Below, piece by piece: positions 6,322 through 8,526 of a stretch of DNA of 8,526 nt (positions are counted from its first letter, which is position 1; the number at the start of each line of letters is the position of its first letter). The DNA is taken from assembly GCA_016762995.1 (NCBI GenBank), contig JAESUT010000179.1:1-8526 (forward strand). The letters are read 5' to 3'. Under the pieces are notes generated by a model. It saw nothing but the letters and a program-made list of their open reading frames with translations, made no database searches and had not been told where the DNA came from. This DNA is from Gammaproteobacteria bacterium (GTDB taxonomy: Bacteria; Pseudomonadota; Gammaproteobacteria; Pseudomonadales; Pseudohongiellaceae). A program made the translations under genes and the position numbers.

Positions 6322-6936
6322 TTATTGCGCAGGACGCAGGCCTGGAAACTTCGCATCCAATATTGCATTCCATTCGTCTAGGCGCTCTCTTCTGCGCTCG
6401 AATAATGAACCGGTATCACCCTCAATCACGATACTGTTTATCGTGTCGCGGCGTCTTAGCTGATTAACAACCGGCATGCCACTTAACACCTTCCCGAAGA
6501 CAGAATGCTTCCCATTCAGATGAGGTGTGGCTAAGTGTGTAAGGAAAAACTGACTGCCATCAGTGCCTGGCCCCGAATTGGCCATTGAAATAATGCCAGG
6601 CTGATTGTGATGCAGCACGATCTCGCCAGAAAATTTATAACCCGCATCGCCTGTGCCATTACCCAATGGGTCGCCACCCTGTACCATGAAATTCCGCTCC
6701 ACTCGATGGAATGTCAACCCATCGTAAAAACCGCGCATTGCCAGATTCGCAAAATTTGCAACAGTTGTTGGGGCCGCCCTCTCGTTTAATTGCACAACGA
6801 TCACACCTTTTGAGGTATCTATAATCGCTTGAAGGGGTTGTGCAATAGCGCTGACGCCTATCATCGAAAGCATAACAACCAGCATCGAGACGAGTGTGCG
6901 TCTAAAGCGTTTTGTATAAGAAGTATTTCGCATCAT
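6322..6936 (-). CDS. Secreted cyclophilin-type peptidyl-prolyl cis-trans isomerase
   Basis: Cyclophilins catalyse cis-trans isomerisation of X-Pro bonds during protein folding. Residues 1-32 form a signal peptide (basic TKRFRRT, a hydrophobic stretch at about 14-30, then SAIAQ with probable cleavage after Ala32), so the enzyme is expected in the periplasm, as for E. coli PpiA. The cyclophilin domain follows at about residues 35-175, with FHR (76-78, including the catalytic Arg78), FMVQGGDP (83-90), GSQFFLTH (127-134) and [10 protein letters not shown] (139-148). The position equivalent to Trp121 of human cyclophilin A is histidine, typical of weak cyclosporin binding. At 204 aa it is close to periplasmic cyclophilins with a short C-terminal extension. 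Two ATG codons lie together at 6936 and 6933; the ribosome binding site is poor (GATAGAGA). It lies 59 nt after xthA on the same strand. I do not choose between ppiA and ppiB names. Confidence 0.92.
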   Translation of the reverse strand: MMRNTSYTKRFRRTLVSMLVVMLSMIGVSAIAQPLQAIIDTSKGVIVVQLNERAAPTTVANFANLAMRGFYDGLTFHRVERNFMVQGGDPLGNGTGDAGYKFSGEIVLHHNQPGIISMANSGPGTDGSQFFLTHLATPHLNGKHSVFGKVLSGMPVVNQLRRRDTINSIVIEGDTGSLFERRRERLDEWNAILDAKFPGLRPAQ

Positions 6937-6995
6937 TTCTCTATCCGTTTGTCACTGCCTCTACACATTGTAATCCTCTCCTGATTCTGTTCAAT

Positions 6996-7763
6996 CTATT
7001 CAGCGTAATCAATGATAACCGGCGCATGATCGGAGAAGTTTTGTGTTGTATAGATCTCCGCCGACTTAGCTTTTTTCGCGATGCCCTCAGTAACAACTTG
7101 GTAGTCGAGTCGCCATCCCACATTATTGGCACGCGCCTGACCACGGTTGGACCACCAAGAGTATTGATCAGCCTCTTCGTTCACCCGCCGAAAAGCATCT
7201 ACGTAACCCACCTTGTCATAAAGAACGTCCAACCATTCTCGCTCTTCGGGTAAAAATCCAGAATTTTTCCTATTCGGTCGCCAATTCTTTAGATCAATTT
7301 CCTTGTGACAGATATTCCAATCTGCACAAACGATAATTTCGCGCTTGCTCTTACGCAACTTTTTCATGTGCTTCATAAAGTCACCCATGAAACTCATTTT
7401 CCTTGCCTGGCGTTCATCCCCACTCGAGCCTGATGGCAAGTAGAGCGATGCTATACTCAATCCATCGTAGTCTGCTTGAATATAGCGCCCTTCCGTATCG
7501 GCCAACTCAAACCCTAAACCCTTCTTTACCTTCTTCGGCTTTTCGCGCGAATACAACGCAGTGCCCGAATACCCCTTCTTCACCGCATCGAAATAGTGGC
7601 AGTGATAGCCTTCAGGGTGAAACACCGGGTCACTAAGCTGATCGACCTGCGCCTTGGTTTCCTGCAAGCAAACCACATCAACATCTGCCTCCGGCAACCA
7701 CTCGAAGAACCCCTTTCTTGCAGCAGCGCGAATGCCGTTGCAGTTAAATGTCATTATGCGCAT
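6996..7763 (-). CDS. xthA: Exodeoxyribonuclease III / AP endonuclease
   Basis: This Mg-dependent enzyme of the exonuclease III/APE1 family cuts 5' to abasic sites in base excision repair and has 3'-to-5' exonuclease and 3'-phosphatase activity. The start is ATG at 7763, giving 255 aa beginning MRIMTFNCNGIRAAARKG, with AAGGAA 6 nt upstream; the frame is open further back to a GTG at 7859, but the family starts here. The catalytic set is complete: Asn7/Asn9 (FNCNGIR), Glu35 (CLQETKA), Tyr108 (LYLPSG), Asp148 and Asn150 (CADWNICHKEID), Asp220 (GWRLDYQ), and Asp245-His246 (FSDHAP). The NNVGWRLDY and YSWWSNR segments are characteristic. The length is nearer the Bacillus ExoA type (252 aa) than E. 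coli XthA (268 aa). The cyclophilin gene follows after 59 nt. I see no clear promoter; the A+T-rich stretch at 7920-7935 is a possible site. Confidence 0.93.
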   Translation of the reverse strand: MRIMTFNCNGIRAAARKGFFEWLPEADVDVVCLQETKAQVDQLSDPVFHPEGYHCHYFDAVKKGYSGTALYSREKPKKVKKGLGFELADTEGRYIQADYDGLSIASLYLPSGSSGDERQARKMSFMGDFMKHMKKLRKSKREIIVCADWNICHKEIDLKNWRPNRKNSGFLPEEREWLDVLYDKVGYVDAFRRVNEEADQYSWWSNRGQARANNVGWRLDYQVVTEGIAKKAKSAEIYTTQNFSDHAPVIIDYAE

Positions 7764-7972
7764 GAACAATTCCTTTTCTATTCCACAGCCGATACAGATG
7801 TGCTCCAAGTGTAAGGGATGCCGCACTGCGCCGCTATTCCCATCAATGACTGTGACCACCCTCGGGTAGCATTAGCTTGATCAGGCTAGAGCCTCATGTG
7901 TTACCTATTGTTACGCCGTTTATTATCTTTATATTTCATTGTGTTAGAACTGCTTTATCATCTGAATTGACA

Positions 7973-7984
7973 AAGAAATTTCTT
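7973..7984. repeat. Perfect 12-bp palindrome AAGAAATTTCTT
   Basis: The palindrome follows immediately after a consensus TTGACA hexamer (7967-7972), where an operator would block a promoter. A matching -10 at 16-18 bp is not seen, so the promoter itself is doubtful. Confidence 0.4.
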
Positions 7985-8033
7985 GCATAGCAGTGATAAA
8001 TCGGCAGGACATTCCCTAAGCCGTTGAAATTTA

Positions 8034-8045
8034 TAAACTAGTTTA
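8034..8045. repeat. Perfect 12-bp palindrome TAAACTAGTTTA
   Basis: This perfect dyad lies about 90 bp upstream of the predicted start of the small-peptide transcript. It could be an operator half-site pair; an A+T-rich chance palindrome is also possible. Confidence 0.35.
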
Positions 8046-8099
8046 ACCGCCACTTACAGTTACACACAGCCACACAAGGCATTAAATTCTCAGATAGTG

Positions 8100-8128
8100 T
8101 TACCTAATTTCACATAACGTGTTACTAT
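8100..8128 (+). promoter_or_regulatory. Extended -10 promoter for the small-peptide unit
   Basis: TG at 8120-8121 followed by one base and TACTAT (8123-8128) forms an extended -10 element. TTACCT at 8100-8105, 17 bp upstream, is a weak -35. Transcription would start near 8135, directly before a stem-loop. The core overlaps one TGTTAC motif, so a factor bound there would act on this promoter. Confidence 0.6.
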
Positions 8129-8137
8129 ACGCCCCGT

Positions 8138-8163
8138 AGCTGAGAGGAAATACCCACTTAGCT
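8138..8163 (+). other. 5'-leader stem-loop of the small-peptide transcript
   Basis: AGCTGAG (8138-8144) pairs with CTTAGCT (8157-8163) through seven pairs including one G-U. Two more G-C pairs follow beyond an A-A mismatch, closing a six-base loop. It begins within a few bases of the predicted transcript 5' end, where it could protect the RNA from decay. Confidence 0.45.
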
Positions 8164-8182
8164 TAAACCCAACCAATAAACC

Positions 8183-8188
8183 AAGGAG
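8183..8188 (+). promoter_or_regulatory. Shine-Dalgarno AAGGAG for the 37-aa ORF
   Basis: AAGGAG lies 6 nt before the ATG at 8195, which is ideal spacing and supports translation of the small ORF. Confidence 0.75.
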
Positions 8189-8194
8189 AAAGTA

Positions 8195-8308
8195 ATGAGC
8201 AAGGTACTCAACAGAGCACGGCCCGTTATCGAAGCGACAGTTATCAGTGTTCTACTGGTAGCAGCGGCAATAGCAGTTCCAGCCGCAATCGTTTACGCAG
8301 CCGTCTAA
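8195..8308 (+). CDS. Small hydrophobic peptide, 37 aa
   Basis: This ORF encodes a 37-residue peptide that starts MSKVLNRARP and ends IVYAAV. The first ten residues are basic (one Lys, two Arg). From about residue 13 onward it is an almost unbroken run of Val, Ala, Ile and Leu, long enough to cross the membrane once; a single proline pair breaks the symmetry (Pro10, Pro29). It has no cysteine and no histidine. It resembles either a single-span membrane peptide with the N-terminus inside, or an isolated signal peptide (VYAA could be cut, leaving nothing). I recognise no family. Type I toxin-like peptides and small regulatory membrane proteins have this general build, but that is only a resemblance. 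Ideal ribosome binding site spacing, a plausible promoter, a 5' stem-loop and a downstream terminator make it a convincing gene. Confidence 0.7.
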   Translation: MSKVLNRARPVIEATVISVLLVAAAIAVPAAIVYAAV

Positions 8309-8320
8309 ACTAATTCGAAT

Positions 8321-8326
8321 AGGAGG
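8321..8326 (+). promoter_or_regulatory. Perfect Shine-Dalgarno AGGAGG for the 11-aa ORF
   Basis: AGGAGG, preceded by T, is a full match to the anti-Shine-Dalgarno core and lies 5 nt before the ATG at 8332. Such a strong site before an 11-codon ORF is unlikely to be accidental. Confidence 0.7.
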
Positions 8327-8331
8327 CTTTT

Positions 8332-8367
8332 ATGCAAAGCCCTTTAATTGATTTCAGTATTGACTAA
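8332..8367 (+). CDS. Candidate 11-aa peptide (MQSPLIDFSID)
   Basis: The ORF has eleven codons and a TAA at 8365-8367, and begins 23 nt after the 37-aa ORF stop on the same predicted transcript. It is preceded by the best ribosome binding site in the window, and its stop is followed within 2 nt by the terminator stem. The peptide is acidic, with no basic residues. It could be a free peptide, a very short precursor, or a leader peptide whose translation influences the adjacent hairpin. No run of a single amino acid suggests classical amino-acid attenuation. I do not recognise it. The arrangement of a tiny ORF then a hairpin recalls mccA of microcin C operons, but microcin C peptides end in Asn and this one ends in Asp, so I do not assign it. 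Confidence 0.5.
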   Translation: MQSPLIDFSID

Positions 8368-8368
8368 G

Positions 8369-8406
8369 CACCAGTTTAAAGAAGAGATTTGGACTGGTGT
8401 TTTTTT
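8369..8406 (+). terminator. Strong intrinsic terminator
   Basis: CACCAGTTTAAA (8369-8380) pairs with TTTGGACTGGTG (8388-8399) over twelve base pairs including two G-U pairs, with a seven-base loop, followed directly by seven T (8400-8406). It ends the small-peptide transcription unit at about 270 nt. It could also act as an attenuator for a gene starting near 8507. Confidence 0.9.
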
Positions 8407-8436
8407 ATGCACCTCGAAAAGAACACCCACAAAACG

Positions 8437-8477
8437 CTCCAGCCCTACTCCAGCCCTACTCCAGCCCTACTCCAGCC
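8437..8477. repeat. 11-bp tandem repeat CTCCAGCCCTA, 3.7 copies
   Basis: Three perfect copies at 8437-8447, 8448-8458 and 8459-8469 are followed by a partial copy (CTCCAGCC, 8470-8477). The unit is not a multiple of three and the tract lies in non-coding DNA just after the terminator. It is probably a slippage-prone minisatellite; a protein binding array is possible. Confidence 0.95.
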
Positions 8478-8506
8478 AAGCATTATCAAATCATAGGTGT
8501 CTAATT

Positions 8507-8526
8507 ATGCCTAAGCTTGTCAGTAA
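8507..8526 (+). CDS. Possible start of a further gene (cut by window end)
   Basis: An ATG at 8507 preceded by AGGTG about 7 nt upstream opens a frame reading MPKLVS before the window ends. Too little is present to identify it or to be sure it is coding. If real, it lies 100 nt after the terminator and could be controlled by read-through of it. Confidence 0.25.

Larger units (their letters stand above)
7899..8125 (+). repeat. Dispersed TGTTAC motif cluster
   Basis: TGTTAC occurs at 7899-7904, 7909-7914, 8098-8103 and 8120-8125, all on the same strand. The first pair is 10 bp apart and the second pair 22 bp apart (one and two helical turns). The last copy overlaps the predicted -10 of the small-peptide promoter; the extended form GTGTTACCTA recurs at 7898 and 8097. 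This looks like a transcription factor's binding sites, but no regulator is identified. Confidence 0.5.
7764..8194. other. 431-bp intergenic region between xthA and the small-peptide unit
   Basis: No convincing gene lies here. The part next to xthA (7764-7859) is an in-frame upstream extension of xthA without a good start. The rest is A+T-rich and holds four same-strand copies of TGTTAC (7899, 7909, 8098, 8120) plus TGTTAG at 7942. It also holds two perfect 12-bp palindromes (7973-7984 and 8034-8045), a consensus TTGACA at 7967-7972 with no good -10 at the right distance, the extended -10 promoter at 8120-8128 and a stem-loop at 8138-8163. The density of repeated and palindromic motifs suggests a regulated divergent promoter region. 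Confidence 0.6.

Noticed and set aside
8098..8114. CRP-like site TGTTA...TCACA
   Set aside because: The spacing between half-sites is 7 instead of 6 and the left half has a mismatch at a key base, so it is better explained as one of the TGTTAC repeats.
8407..8496. 29-codon ORF spanning the 11-bp tandem repeat
   Set aside because: Its ATG lies directly after the terminator T-run, there is no Shine-Dalgarno, and the 11-bp unit simply cycles through frames, giving low-complexity sequence.

Overview
This window is a housekeeping stretch of a gammaproteobacterial chromosome of roughly 50% G+C. It carries yciK, rluB, yciO, yciB and yciI homologues, which cluster near the trp region in Escherichia coli. 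It also carries scpA and scpB, which Enterobacteriaceae lack. That combination suggests a marine or environmental lineage of the Pseudomonadales/Cellvibrionales/Oceanospirillales type. This is inference from gene content, and the genus cannot be named. No rRNA, tRNA, insertion sequence, prophage or CRISPR array was seen.

Layout. Positions 1-400 hold the 3' part of a YciK-type dehydrogenase on the + strand. Its stop overlaps the stop of rluB, which reads the other way. From 5215 down to 397 the minus strand carries yciO, trpS, scpA, an unannotated 35-codon ORF, scpB and rluB. A good sigma-70 promoter lies just before trpS, so trpS-scpA-scpB-rluB probably forms an operon: tryptophan charging of tRNA, the kleisin and winged-helix subunits of the SMC-ScpAB condensin, and a 23S rRNA pseudouridine synthase. 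Divergently, yciB (inner-membrane protein) and yciI run on the + strand from 5361 to 6272. They converge on a minus-strand pair, xthA (AP endonuclease/exonuclease III) followed by a secreted cyclophilin-type peptidyl-prolyl isomerase. Positions 7764-8194 are non-coding and rich in operator-like repeats. They lead into a very small + strand transcription unit at about 8135-8406, with an extended -10 promoter, a 5' stem-loop, a 37-residue hydrophobic peptide ORF, an 11-residue peptide ORF with a perfect ribosome binding site, and a strong intrinsic terminator. An 11-bp tandem repeat and the possible start of another gene close the window.

Three things stand out. First, trpS is out of frame at a run of nine A residues; skipping one base restores a normal 42-residue C-terminus (404 aa in total). 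This could be transcriptional slippage, a real mutation or a homopolymer sequencing error. Second, the scpA-scpB gap is filled by a small ORF whose Shine-Dalgarno sequence overlaps the scpA stop and whose own stop overlaps the scpB start (ATGA), which suggests translational coupling. Third, the two-peptide transcription unit at 8135-8406 matches no family I recognise and is the best candidate here for something undescribed.
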